DNA of 64,000 bases from Halichondria panicea (lineage: Eukaryota > Porifera > Demospongiae > Suberitida > Halichondriidae). The notes beneath the pieces were generated by a model. It saw only the letters and a program-made list of their open reading frames with translations. It searched no databases and was not told the origin of the DNA. Shown here one piece after another: positions 1 through 12,104 of this stretch; the stretch's first letter is position 1; the number at the start of each line of letters is the position of its first letter. Where the stretch lies: positions 6,482,058-6,546,057 of the forward strand of contig NC_087387.1 of assembly GCF_963675165.1 (NCBI RefSeq), written 5' to 3'. The translations under genes and the position numbers were made by a program.

Positions 1-208
1 AATCACAACTCTAAATACACGATCATAGTTTATGCAATTACAGCACCAGAGAAAAAGTAAGTCCACTTCTCAGTGACGTATTTTAGAACCCCCAAAATTG
101 CGTTCAGCCTGAGTTGGCGTTGTGGTTACATCATCTACTGTACTGTCAGTAACTAATCTAGGTCATGTATTCGTCCTCTAGCATGTGCTAGTACAATCCA
201 CCCACCAC

Positions 209-600
209 ACGGTTGTGTGTGTGTGTGTGTGTGTGTGAGTGTGTGTGTGTGTGTGTGTGAGTGTGTGTGTGAGTGTGAGTGAGTGTGAGTGTGTGTGAAT
301 GTGTGTGAGTGTGTGTGAGTGTGTGTGTGTGTGTGTGTGAGTGTGTGTGTGTGTGTGCGTGTGAGTGTGAGTGAGTGTGAGTGTGTGTGTGTGTGTGTGA
401 GTGTGTGTGAGTGTGTGTGAGTGTGTGTGTGAGTGTGTGTGTGTGTGTGTGAGTGAGTGTGAGTGAGTGTGAGTGTGTGTGAGTGTGTGTGAGTGTGTGT
501 GTGTGTGTGTGTGTGAGTGTGAGTGTGTGTGTGTGTGGTGTGTGTGTGGTGTGTGTGTGTGTGTGGTGGGTGTGTGGTGTGTGTGGGCGTGTGGTGTGTG
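209..600. repeat. (GT)n microsatellite with GAGT interruptions
   Basis: About 390 bp of nearly pure TG dinucleotides interrupted by GAGT, ending in GGTGTG variants. The minus strand reads open as His-Thr repeats only because the dinucleotide has no stop in those frames; it is not a gene. It lies about 300 bp upstream of kinase-Kelch gene 1. Confidence 0.97.
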
Positions 601-827
601 AACTCTATAGCCACTAAACACACTTACCTAACAGTCTTGATCCTTGTCAATAGCTAGCTAGCTCAGGTCGATCAGCTTGTACAAGACAATCCTTTGGTCT
701 GTTTACACAGATCATTGGGTCATGTATTCTGAGCCCCTCCCACAAAATGACCGCACAGTCACGTGATCCAAGACTGCACCTTTGACTTTCCTCTCTTCTT
801 TGTTGCCTCCACCCATCATTATTATTG

Positions 828-840
828 CGCATGCGTAATA
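828..840. promoter_or_regulatory. NRF-1-like palindrome upstream of kinase-Kelch gene 1
   Basis: The motif TGCGCATGCGTA lies about 75 bp upstream of the likely start codon. The same core sits upstream of the second kinase-Kelch copy (33937). It matches the NRF-1 core-promoter palindrome GCGCATGCGC. Its use as a promoter element is inferred from position and from conservation between the two copies. Confidence 0.5.
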
Positions 841-909
841 GGAGAGAAACACACCCATCTGTCATGAATAATGACACGAGATACGCCCGTTTTTTGCAAG
901 AATCTAATT

Positions 910-3309
910 ATGGCTTTTAGACACAACAGAAGAATCACAGCTCCCGAGTTGGAACAGTTCATAGTCGCTACTGTTGAGTTGACTGGCCGTGTACTAGGAG
1001 CAGGTGCATATGGCAGTGTGGAGGAGGTAGAGATACCTGGAGCAACGGTAGCTGCCAAAAAATTGCACAAACAGCTTGTCAACCTGGGCTCTCCACAGCA
1101 GGTAGATCTATTTCTAGCTCCACTGCTTATTTTTCTAGTCAGCATAGACTAATTAGTATAATTTACTGGCTGATTTCCCCCCACAGGTTGAGAAATGGGT
1201 GACTGATTTCGTGGAGGAGTGTAAGCTGATGAGCCAGCTCCGTCACCCTCACATAGTACAGTTCCTGGGAGTGTGCTATCTCCCTGGAGCCCAACTCCCC
1301 ATCTTACTGATGGAGAAGCTACAAACCAGCCTCGACAACCTTCTGGAAACCAGCCCCAACATTCCTATTGACCTCAAAGTGCACCTTCTGACGGGGACTG
1401 GCCGAGGGGTGGTCTATCTGCACAGCCGCACTCCACCCATTGCCCATCGTGATCTGTCTGCCAGGAATATTCTAGTCGACAACGGTCTCAATGCCAAGAT
1501 AGCAGACTTAGGTGTTTCTAGGATTGTGAACATTCAGCCTGGCCAACTTGCTGCTTCGATGACTCACGCCCCAGGCAATATTCTGTACATGCCACCAGAG
1601 GCAGCTCAAGAGGAAGGGGTCACACGATACAACACTGCCATAGACATATTCTCCTTTGGTGTGGTATCTCTGTACACACTGACACAAACCTTCCCCAAAG
1701 ATCTCAAGCCTGCTGCATATCATGATCCAGTTACTCGAAGGATAGTTGGTAGATCAGAAATCGAACGCCGTGAAGATTACATCATTCCTATGAAAGTAGC
1801 TCTTGGTGAGACCCACCCCCTAGTCCAGTTGACCCTTATCTGTCTTGAGTTTCTTCCTGAAGATCGACCATCTGCTGTGGTGATGCTGAGAGGATTGAAG
1901 GAGGTTGGAACAACACTCCCTCAGAACTGCAACCAGACCAAGCTGGAACTGATTCAACAGGTGGCTGTGAAGGATGAAGAGATACAGCAAGTTGCTGCTG
2001 AGAAACGAGAGCAAGTTTGTGGACTGGAAAAACTGACCATTCTCCAACAAGAGCAGTTGGAAGTTCAACGCGGAGAAATTGCTGATCTCTCCAGGTCTCT
2101 ACAGATACAGCTTCGGGGGGACACACCTCAGGGCTCAGGACAGAGAGAGATGACTAGGAAGAATGTGAGGGACTATCGCTTTGTAATAATAATACTACGG
2201 TCATAGATTATACATGTCATTGTGGTTTTATACTTGTCTGCATTATTATTCTGGGGAATGATCCACCATTAAAGTAACAATTGATACACGAGATGAAGAT
2301 GAGACCTATATGATTTGGATGTACCAACTTTCTATCATAAAATTATACGCTTCTAGTCTATCATAAACTTCCAAATGTCTCATTTATTTTACAGACAAAA
2401 AGTACAAAAGAAATCAAGATTACCACACCACAACCAACTGTTCCTACTGCCATCACCTTCAACTGGACAACATGCAAAAACATACCAAGGAGGATGAGAG
2501 TGTACGATCAGCCTGTGGCTATCAATGGGAAGGCGTACATGAAAAGCTGGAGTAACCAGACTCACACTGTGCTAGTGTACACACCAGATCAGGATAGCTG
2601 GGATGAACTGCCACCTCCTCCAGTGATGTACTTCACCATAGCAACACTGAGAGGTCGACTGCTAGTGGTCGGAGGTCGGAATAAGTCTACTGGAGATACC
2701 ATCCTAACATTCGATGAGAGCTCTCGACAATGGGTCCAGTCACTTCCCCGCATGCCAAAAGCATTAGCTGTGCCAGTAGTTGTTGAATATCAGAACCATC
2801 TGATCGTTATCGGTGGAGTTGACTCAAACAACATTATAATAGCTGACGTGAACATTCTAAACACAAGTAACAAATGGATCACAGCCGAACCATTTCCCCG
2901 CACTGATGATGGCTACAGAACTTGCCTAATTGGAGACACACTGCATCTTGTAGGAAGCCAACGCACTAAAGAAGTGTTTCGAGCTCATGTACCCTCCCTC
3001 ATATCACGAGCCAGTTCTGGTGTGTGGGAATCTGTAGCAAAGGTGCCATTCTATTGGTCGACTCCTATCGCCATCGGCAACACCCTCCTGACCGTGGGGG
3101 GTATGAGAGCACTAGGAGGTGACGCTACCTCAAGCATCCATCTGTACGATCCCACTAAAGACCAGTGGACACAATGTGGTGACCTTCCCGAGGATATGGA
3201 CATTTGTCGTTGCATTGAACTATATGGCAAACTGTGTGTACTTGGTGGTGAGAGAGGTTACAGCATTATCAGATCTGTGTACACATCAATCCCATCCATT
3301 ACACACTAG
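910..3309 (+). CDS. Kinase - coiled coil - Kelch propeller protein, copy 1
   Basis: Three exons: 910-1101, 1187-2164 and 2395-3309, joined in phase 0 at both junctions, giving about 694 aa. Residues ~15-290 form a protein kinase domain: glycine loop GAGAYGSV, VAAKK lysine, catalytic loop HRDLSARN (tyrosine-kinase-like), DLG in place of DFG, and a PPE version of APE. A heptad-rich helix follows (~310-385). Exon 3 encodes a Kelch beta-propeller (repeats with paired Gly and spaced Trp). There is no signal peptide or membrane segment, so a cytoplasmic signalling protein is likely. The start was chosen at 910, which aligns with copy 2; an in-frame ATG at 871 is possible. The intron-2 donor differs from copy 2: the equivalent GT is AT, and the next GTGAGG 12 bp downstream keeps phase. 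The substrate is unknown. Confidence 0.85.
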
Positions 3310-3845
3310 TAGTTTAAATATACTTTATCGGAATTCCATAATTATTGTACAAGATGTGTCAGTTAATCGAATATTGTTAGATAATTGTGAGATATTGTAA
3401 CAAGACAAGACAACATACTAACATTAGTTTATCTACAGTACTCGAAGCACACTTGTATGTGTGGTGACATCATTATTTATTATAGAAACAGACAAGATTG
3501 AGGGGGTGGGCTCACACCCACGACTGTGCACTACTAGAATCAGGACTAGCTCCAGTCACCACTATAAGCTATCATGAGTTCCAGTCGTATGTACTGTGGG
3601 ATTAATGAACACAGCAGAGCTAATAATTAATGGATTCTTGAAATTAGTATTCGCAATTGTTGCTTAGAAGTTCACCAATATTCTATAAAAATTCGTATGA
3701 TACAATCATAGCAAAACCGTTTCTAAATTACAACGGCACTAGTACTGTTATAATAGGCTCCAGTTTTAATTAACAAAAAAAAATTAAATATAGCTAAAAA
3801 TGTATGGGTATAATAATTATAGCTATAAATAATGTACAAGACAGT
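3310..3845. other. Duplicated 3' flank, then AT-rich spacer
   Basis: The first ~290 bp after the Kelch stop (to ~3595) match the sequence following gene 2 (36590-36880), for example the block around 3484 against 36777. The segmental duplication therefore runs past the coding region. The remainder is AT-rich with no gene that I can see. Confidence 0.8.
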
Positions 3846-6324
3846 TCACACTTCATTTTGTATGGGGCCGATTTCTGTGTGTGTAACAGCAGGACGATGG
3901 TTGACTCTTGTAGGGGGAGGGGCTGGTCTGTAGTCCTCTGTGGTGAGGGGGGCTAGATCATCCATGTAAGATAGTCTCAGCTGGTCTGGCCTCGTGGCTG
4001 GTCTGATGATGGGAGGAGTGATGTAGCGATCAGGGTCAGCTTCTTCCACCCCATCAGTGTGAAGTGGGTCAGACTCTCTTTGTTCATAATCATCCACTAC
4101 TGGTACTTCAAGTAATTCATCGTCATCATTTTCATTGGCTACCAGTTGATACATTTCCTGACCAGTGTGGAGTCTCATGTCTGCAGCACCAGCTCTTAAG
4201 TTCCTTATTGTATCTTCTATCTTCAGCCATGTATTAGTTTTCTTGAGTAAGAATTGGTAAAAATGATAGCAGAATGTTATCACAAATAGAGTGAATGATA
4301 TAGCCATCGACGTATTGGCTAGTGCTGACTGATCTCTCCTGGTATCTTTGACAAAGAGGTGCCAAATGCAAGAATAGTAAGATTGAGTAGATAGAGAGTT
4401 TCAAGGGAACCACATAATGTGCTGTTATACAAACGATTATTCAATAGTTTCCAAACAATCAGTCCAACTGATAGAACCCCAGATGATAGCACAGGAAGAA
4501 AAGTATTTGGAGCTGTAGCACTTACTATAGTATGAATAATCAAAGCAAAGAGGAGCAGTCCCACCCAGTAGCGATGCTTGGGAGTGAATGGAGCATGGTA
4601 TGCATCCATGAAGCCAATGTACTTTGTGTTTTTAGTCCATTTCATAACCTTGGAACAGTGCGGAAGCCATTGTCCAAAGAAGAGCAGTACAGTGAACAAT
4701 CCACCGGCAATAAGGATTATGGCAGCAGCAACAAACCGAGGGATGTGTTTGGTAGTGACGTATTGCACATTGCCGTCATACAACCAAACAGTGTTGGTTG
4801 AACCGTCAGGATAATCCAAGACTCCGTATTGCAGTGCAGCAATGATAAACCGTAAGAGTTTGGAATAAGAGAGTAGAACGAGTGTGCCTAGGGCAGCAAC
4901 TGGGTTCCTGTTGGAGAGGAGCTTTGCGAATGAGTCAAAGTACTTGCTCAAAATTATTATTAAGAACATCAGAAAAAATAGGTATACTGGAAAGACAAGT
5001 TGAAAGAGCACTTTTGCTTGAGAGTTCATTCCATTGTAAAAGCATGTCTCAATACCCAAGTCAAGATTCACCCATGATACGAAAACCGTTAAAAAGTTGT
5101 TTAAATTAGGTAAGACAATCGCTCTATTAGCTGCTAGTATATTGGCATAGAAAATGAGGCCATGAATATTTCCAGTTGCTATAGTGATGTTGAGCACGAG
5201 AATTAAAGCAACTAGCAATATACCAGCTAGCGTAAATGGTATTAGTAGAAGAAGGTAAAGATTAGAGCATTCTTTACAGTTTGATGTAGCCAACACAAGA
5301 CTGAGTCCTGGTTCACATTCTCCACACAAGACACCACTTCGATTGTGGGCACACTGTTCGTCACTGTTGCTTAGACTGATGTTGATGGGCCTTTCTACAC
5401 AATAGTCAAATGTACAGTTGCTAACAACATAACCTGTTTTGTTGGTAGTATTTATGAATTCTATCCATATGTTGTTATTGCTTTCCAGCTTTATGGTTTC
5501 ATTTTCCTCAGAACAGTTTGTTATCTGATATGGTAGCAAGTTTGGATCACAGTCACACTTGCACTCAATATCGGACTGAATTGGCTTGAGTCCAATAGGG
5601 CATGTGCAGAGTTGAAACGAAATATTAATAAGTTTTCTTGAAATTCCCAAATTGTTGCATGGACCCTCGGCATAGAGTTCCACCTGAGCGGAGCTGTCTT
5701 GTGAGAATACAGTGTACTCTAATTTTGTGCACTGATTGCCAACTTCCTGTTCTGCCTGTCCTTCTTTGAGCCGGCCAACTCCACTCTTACTGACAACATA
5801 ACTGTGAATTGTGGCATTCATTGCATTTCCAACTTGGTCAACAGCCATAACACTGATTTTAAATGTGTGTCCCTTTTTTGCAGAAATATAGTCATCACTG
5901 CAAACAATTACTTGAACAGGCTTAGAGGATATTGATAATTCGGTGGAGGACTTTATGGTGTTATTTATGTAGTCCAATGCATTCGTATAATTGTTATATT
6001 CAACATTTTTATTTACTGTACACCTGTCCAACAGACCTCCGTAGATATCTGCTCCTGACTGGGTAGCCATGTTGGTAGTCATGAATGTGTTGAAATAGTT
6101 TCGACTGTTATAAAACTCATACGTATACAGTTTAATTGTTTGAATGAAGCAGTCAGCAAAAATGGTTTGAATATCATCAGTTTCTGTGGCCCCTTTTCTG
6201 CAGGTCCCATGCACTCTCAGTATCATCTGCCACGAATATCCCTCCTCCGTACTGAGCCGAGTTGTTGTTAATCATTAACTTAACGTGATATAATTGATCC
6301 TGAGGTATAGTCGGCACCTCAAAT
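3846..6324 (-). pseudogene. Multi-pass membrane protein with Cys-rich ectodomain, frameshifted
   Basis: Reading leftward, an ectodomain with many N-glycosylation sequons and a GGGIFVADD-type motif leads into a cysteine-rich CxCxC and CxxC region. After that come roughly eight hydrophobic segments and an acidic, Tyr- and Pro-containing tail. I associate this layout with a large family of uncharacterised sponge membrane proteins. The coding frame breaks twice. Near 6205 the GGGIFVADD frame (from ~6324) must shift to join the 635-codon frame. Near 4320-4335 that frame stops, while the natural continuation (ALANTS, then the last membrane segment) lies in another frame down to 3846. It is either a recent pseudogene or carries sequencing indels. 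Upstream exons were not found, so the N-terminus is incomplete. Confidence 0.6.
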
Positions 6325-6863
6325 CTACAAAGTTAACGCAATAACCTACAATTTATCTGTGGCAAGTTTTCAGTTTTGATCCTTTCAATATGAACACAAG
6401 AGTAAATACATGAAGTTCTACAAAAGTGGTGCCAACATTATAATATTATAGATCTACTGCAATCACAAATTCTTCAACTCACTGTGAAGGTACATCACCA
6501 TGCAACTCATTGACTCCTTATATCCTACAGGCAGGCAACTTAGAGGGAGCTGGGACTCATACAGTGAGATTAATGGATGCTGCACTCTTTCCAATTCACT
6601 GCTTTTGCTAGACTATTAATTTCTTGGAACTTGTCTTAATTTAATTTAGCATTGATCACTCAAGCTAATAGGGGAGTTGGAATTAGTATAGACAAGGATA
6701 TTGTGAGACAGCTGTGTATAATGGATGCACTCAACTGTGTTTTAATATGATTACCACATCCCATGACTCATGTTAGAAATAGGAGAGTCTACACAGACAG
6801 ACAGACATGTACATACACACACACACAAACACACATACAAACACACTACCGTATACCTCGCTT
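6325..6863. other. Intergenic, no gene seen
   Basis: AT-rich sequence with a short CA-rich tract at ~6795-6845. The last ~50 bp (6816-6870) recur at 29583-29626. No coding potential was recognised. Confidence 0.6.
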
Positions 6864-7264
6864 GCGCATGTAGGACCAGAAAGCCCAGAAATCGGAAAAG
6901 GCGGAAGTGAAAGGTAAATGAGTGGGCGTAGCAGGGCAATGCATTCCAAGGTTAACCCTTGACTTTGCACAGATGTAATGAGATATCTTCTTGCCTGATC
7001 ACTCTACTAGTTTATGTAAGTAAGTAGAAAGCTGGCCAGCCTAGTTTTAAGTAGACTCTCCATTGTCTGCAGTATAGACTTGATATAATAGCTAGCTACT
7101 TGCACATGTCTGCAGTAGACTCTAGCTAGCTACATGCACAATGACTGAATTAATTATGTCTGTACACTGAGCTAGATTTAGTATGAATTTAACATTATCA
7201 TTTTAATTCAGCCAGTCACCTAACTCCTACTTATACTCCCCAATTTATTGTCCAGAGGTTATTT

Positions 7265-10200
7265 GGCTCTATATACTGAAACACCCCGAGCCACTTTTCT
7301 GACTTTCTGAGAGCCATGATTATAGAACGGGAACTGGAATAATTATGTTCAATCCTGGTCTATATACAAGCAATTAAGTATATCAGCCAATAAGTTATGT
7401 TGATATACTCAAGTTACTTTAATCAACTGGAACTTGCTGAGCAACTTTTTTGACTTTCCGAGAACAGTGGTTCGTTAACGAGAACCCTGAAAAATAATAT
7501 ATTCAGTGCTGGTCTATAGACATGCATACAGATATTAGCTAGTATAATTATGTTAATATATACTCTTCTGAGGTTATTTGAATCGACTGGAACTTGCTGA
7601 GCAACTTTTCTGACTTTCCGAGAGCAGTGGTTCGTTAACGGGAACACTGAAAAATAATATATTCAGTGCTGGTCTAGACATGCATGCAGATATCAGCCAA
7701 TACGTTGATATATATACTCAAGTTTACAATTCTGGGGTTACTTTAAGCGACTGGAACTTGCTAAGAAACTTTTCTGACTTTCCGAGAGCAGTGGTTCGTT
7801 AACGGGAATCCAGAAAAATAACATATTCAGTGCTGGTCCAGACATGCATGCAGATATCAGCCAGTATGTTGATATATACTCAAGTTTACAATTCTGGGGT
7901 TACTTTAAGCGACTGGAACTTGCTAAGCAACTTTTCTGACTTTCCGAGAGCAGTGGTTCGTTAACGGGAATCCAGAAAAATAACATATTCAGTGCTGGTC
8001 TATAGACATGCATGCAGATATCAGCCAGTATGTTTAATACTCAAGTTTACAATTCTGAGGCTACTTTAATCGACTGGAACTTGCTAAGCAACTTTTTTGA
8101 CTTTCCGAGAGCAGTGGTTCGTTAACGGGAATCCAGAAAAATAACATATTCAGTGCTGGTCTAGACATGCATGCAGATATCAGCCAGTATGTTGATATAT
8201 ACTCAAGTTTACAATTCTGAGGCTACTTTAATCGACTGGAACTTGCTAAGCAACTTTTCTGACTTTCCGAGAGCAGTGGTTCGTTAACGGGAATCCAGAA
8301 AAATAACATATTCAGTGCTGGTCTAGACATGCATGCAGATATCAGCCAGTATGTTGATATATACTCAAGTTTACAATTCTGAGGTTACTTTAAGCGACTG
8401 GAACTTGCTAAGCAACTTTTCTGACTTTCCGAGAGCAGTGGTTCGTTAACGGGAATCTAGAAAAATAAAATATTCAGTGCTGGTCTAGACATGCATGCAG
8501 ATATCAGCCAGTATGGTGATATATACTCAAGTTTACAATTCTGAGGTTACTTTAATCGACTGGTACTTGCTAAGCAACTTTTCTGACTTTCCGAGAGCAG
8601 TGGTTCGTTAACGGGAATCCAGAAAAATAACATATTCAGTGCTGGTCTAGACATGCATGCAGATATCAGCCAGTATGTTGATATAATTATACTCAAGTTT
8701 ACAATTCTGAGGTTACTTTAATCGACTGGAACTTGCTAAGCAACTTTTCTGACTTTCCGAGAGCAGTGGTTCGTTAACGGGAATCCAGAAAAATAACATA
8801 TTCATGCAGTGCTGGTCTATAGATATGCATGCAGATATCAGCCAGTATATGTTGATATATACTCAAGTTTACAATTCTGAGGTTACTTTAATCGACTGGA
8901 ACTTGCTAAGCAACTTTTCTGACTTTCCGAGAGCAGTGGTTCGTTAACGGGAATCCAGAAAAATAACATATTCAGTGCTGGTCTAGACATGCATGCAGAT
9001 ATCAGCCAGTATGTTGATACATACTCAAGTTTACAATTCTGAGGTTACTTTAATCGACTGGAACTTGCTAAGCAACTTTTCTGACTTTCCGAGAGCAGTG
9101 GTTCGTTAACGGGAATCCAGAAAAATAAAATATTCAGTGCTGGTCTATAGACATGCATGCAGATATCAGCCAGTATGTTGATATATACTCAAGTTTACAA
9201 TTCTGAGGTTACTTTAATCGACTGGTACTTGCTAAGCAACTTTTCTGACTTTCCGAGAGCAGTGGTTCGTTAACGGGAATCCAGAAAAATAACATATTCA
9301 GTGCTGGTCTAGACATGCATGCAGATATCAGCCAGTATGTTGATATAATTATACTCAAGTTTACAATTCTGAGGTTACTTTAATCGACTGGAACTTGCTA
9401 AGCAACTTTTCTGACTTTCCGAGAGCAGTGGTTCGTTAACGGGAATCCAGAAAAATAACATATTCAGTGCTGGTCTATAGACATGCATGCAGATATCAGC
9501 CAGTGTATGGTGATATATACTCAAGTTTACAATTCTGAGGTTACTTTAATCGACTGGAACTTGCTAAGCAACTTTTCTGACTTTCCGAGAGCAGTGGTTC
9601 GTTAACGGGAATCCAGAAAAATAACATATTCAGTGCTGGTCTATAGACATGCATGCAGATATCAGCCAGTATGGTGATATATACTCAAGTTTACAATTCT
9701 GAGGTTACTTTAATCGACTGGAACTTGCTAAGCAACTTTTCTGACTTTCCGAGAGCAGTGGTTTGTTAACGTGAATCCAGAAAAATAACATATTCAGTGC
9801 TGGTCTATAGACATGCATGCAGATATCAGCCAGTATGTTGATATATACTCAAGTTTACAATTCTGAGGTTACTTTAATCGACTGGAACTTGCTAAGCAAC
9901 TTTTCTGACTCTCCGAGAGCTGTGGTTCGTTAACGTGAATCCAGAAAAATAACATATTCAGTGCTTGTCTAGACATGCATGTAGATATCAGCCAGTATGG
10001 TGATATATACTCAAGTTTACAATTCTGAGGTTACTTTAATCGACTGAAACTTGCTAAGCAACTTTTCTGACTTTCCGAGAGCTGTGCTTCGTAAACGGAA
10101 ACCCAGAAAATATATTTAGTGCTGGTCTTAGACAAGCAGGTAGCAGCCAATACGTTGATACACTCTTCTGAGGTTACTTTTAATCGACTGGGAACTTGCT

Positions 10201-10390
10201 GAGCAACTTTTCTGACTTTCCGAGAGCAGTGATTCGTAACGGAAACCCAGAAAATATATTCAGTGCTGGTCTTATAGACAAGCAGGTATCAGCCAATAAT
10301 TATGTTGATAATACCTAGGTTTACAATTCTGAGGCTATGCTTTAATCGACTGCATGGAACTTCCTGGAGCAACTTTTCAGACTTTCCATG
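7265..10390 (+). repeat. Left satellite array, ~162-170 bp unit
   Basis: About 19 copies of a unit containing CGACTGGAACTTGCTAAGCA, then CTTTCCGAGAGCAGTGGTTC, and a GACATGCATGCAGATATCAG block. Successive CGACTGG landmarks at 8233, 8395, 8557 and 8723 give periods of 162-166 bp. Central units are the most uniform and edge units (7300, 10200-10380) are diverged, the usual signature of unequal exchange. Confidence 0.95.
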
Positions 10391-11895
10391 TGTAGTGATT
10401 CAACTGTAATTCATAAAAATCATTTCTCGGACAAGCAATGCAGGCAGTCAGTCCATCCATACCTTCAGTTATTGTTACTTTACTCAACTAGAACGACTCT
10501 TGACGTTCCATGGGCAGTAATTCAAATGGTAATTACAATTTCACTAGATGCAAGATTATTATTCATGGCTCAGTGCAAAGATAGCCTTTTGAGTAAGTTC
10601 GTGACAGAAGATTCAATCATGAGAAACTGTATTGAGTTCTGACTATAGAGATTGAATCAAAGTGTACGGACTATACATAGACTCTATACTATAATTAAAA
10701 TTTTATTTTGCTGGGCTGATAGACTGGTGTGTACCTGGTTTGTTGCATGACCATGCATGCATCTATATATAGTGTGTTGTCAGCAGCTAATTACTATAGA
10801 TTTTGCTTGAATAGATGTATAGTATACTGTGTATTGTCTTGATAATTATTTTGATATAATATATATAGTGTGTGTCATGGGTGTAGACTAAATTCTATAC
10901 CAGGATCCATGCAACACAGTATATACACAAACAATCCTCATTATAGTCAAGTCCTGGCAGTGTATATATACGTAGTCTACACCAGTCCTATATATATGGA
11001 CGAGCAGTGACAATGAAGTATATAGGCAGTGATGTGATGCTGCGATTGAAAGACAGTTATGAGAGAGAGTGAGGAAAACTCTCACTGGATAAATACATGC
11101 AGGCGTATATAGTTACAACATAAACTATATTGCAAGTAGATAATAATCGTTATAGTTAAGCTTGTAGATTGTACACCATCGTCTCTAGATATATAATTAT
11201 ATGTCCTATATATAGCTGTAATGCAGGTGATTCTGGTGCATCCAAGCACTTCCTGACACACAGTATAATTTATGTTGCTTATACAGAAGGCAAGCATGAT
11301 TATATCTCTACCAAAGATTGGATAGCCCCAATAAAAAAGACTTACTACTGTCGTGGCCGTACCGTAACCATACCGTGACAATTAATCTGTCAGTATGTAA
11401 AATGAATAATTATGTCAATAATTTTTTTACACCATAATTATAATTAAATACACCAAGCCACAGGTGTTTCAACCATTGACGAAAAGTCTGTCAAAGAAAG
11501 AGATTCCATGAAGTGTTCTGGCATTAGCAAAGATGAGGTGCAAAAATAATTATATCAATATTTCTCGACTCAACCAGAAAATCAAAGGAAGATTTGAGAA
11601 TAAACCATCCAATGCATTCAAGCAATCCTTTTATAGCATCAAGTTTATATAATGAGCATTATGCATGGACTATCCCTATCCCGTAGACATACAAAGCAAG
11701 ATAATAATATATATATATACAACGTATACATACCAGACAGGCTTTAATATGGGGCTGTTAAATGTTAATTGTGTCATTGAAACTTAATTATCCAACTGAT
11801 AGCCTCCCTCACACATATATAGGGCAATATTCTAGATTTATATATTTTAACAGATACACCAGAGAGGCCGGTATAGTGGATCAACCAATCCTTAT
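10391..11895. other. Inner left arm of the fold-back element
   Basis: AT-rich non-coding sequence. Blocks at 10895-10990, 11260-11400 and 11520-11660 are inverted relatives of the right arm. Short ORFs here overlap on both strands and show no protein-like character. Confidence 0.7.
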
Positions 11896-12104
11896 TACCT
11901 TAAGGTGACATATTTTCACAGGTAGATTTGTTTGCGTTTTTACAGTTTTGTACATTTTGCGGTATAATTTTTTGCGAAATGTCGATCTGGATACATCAAA
12001 CAAGAGGGCGGCCAATTATTTGCGAGTACTAATTTTTGCGATTTTACTCTCATTCGCAGAAATAGCAGAAATTAATACACGCGAAAATATGTCACCTTAA
12101 GGTA
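11896..12104. mobile_element. 209 bp MITE inside the fold-back centre
   Basis: The ends are mutual inverted repeats of ~23 bp (TACCTTAAGGTGACATATTT at the left, its complement at the right). There is no coding capacity. It lies wholly in the central spacer of the fold-back element. Confidence 0.8.

Noticed and set aside
153-623. Long His-Thr repeat reading frames
   Set aside because: Open only because the GT/CA dinucleotide lacks stops in those frames; the same holds at 42400-42880, 47046-47240 and 49373-49597.
1508-2126. Minus-strand ORFs opposite the kinase exon
   Set aside because: Shadow frames of a conserved coding exon; the equivalents recur opposite copy 2 for the same reason.
7265-10390. 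CRISPR-like regular repeats
   Set aside because: Units are 160-170 bp with no short repeat/unique spacer pattern, in eukaryotic DNA; this is a satellite within a fold-back element.
11082-11381. Minus ORF of 99 codons in the fold-back arm
   Set aside because: It lies in a block that has an inverted counterpart at 14.67 kb where the frame is not preserved.
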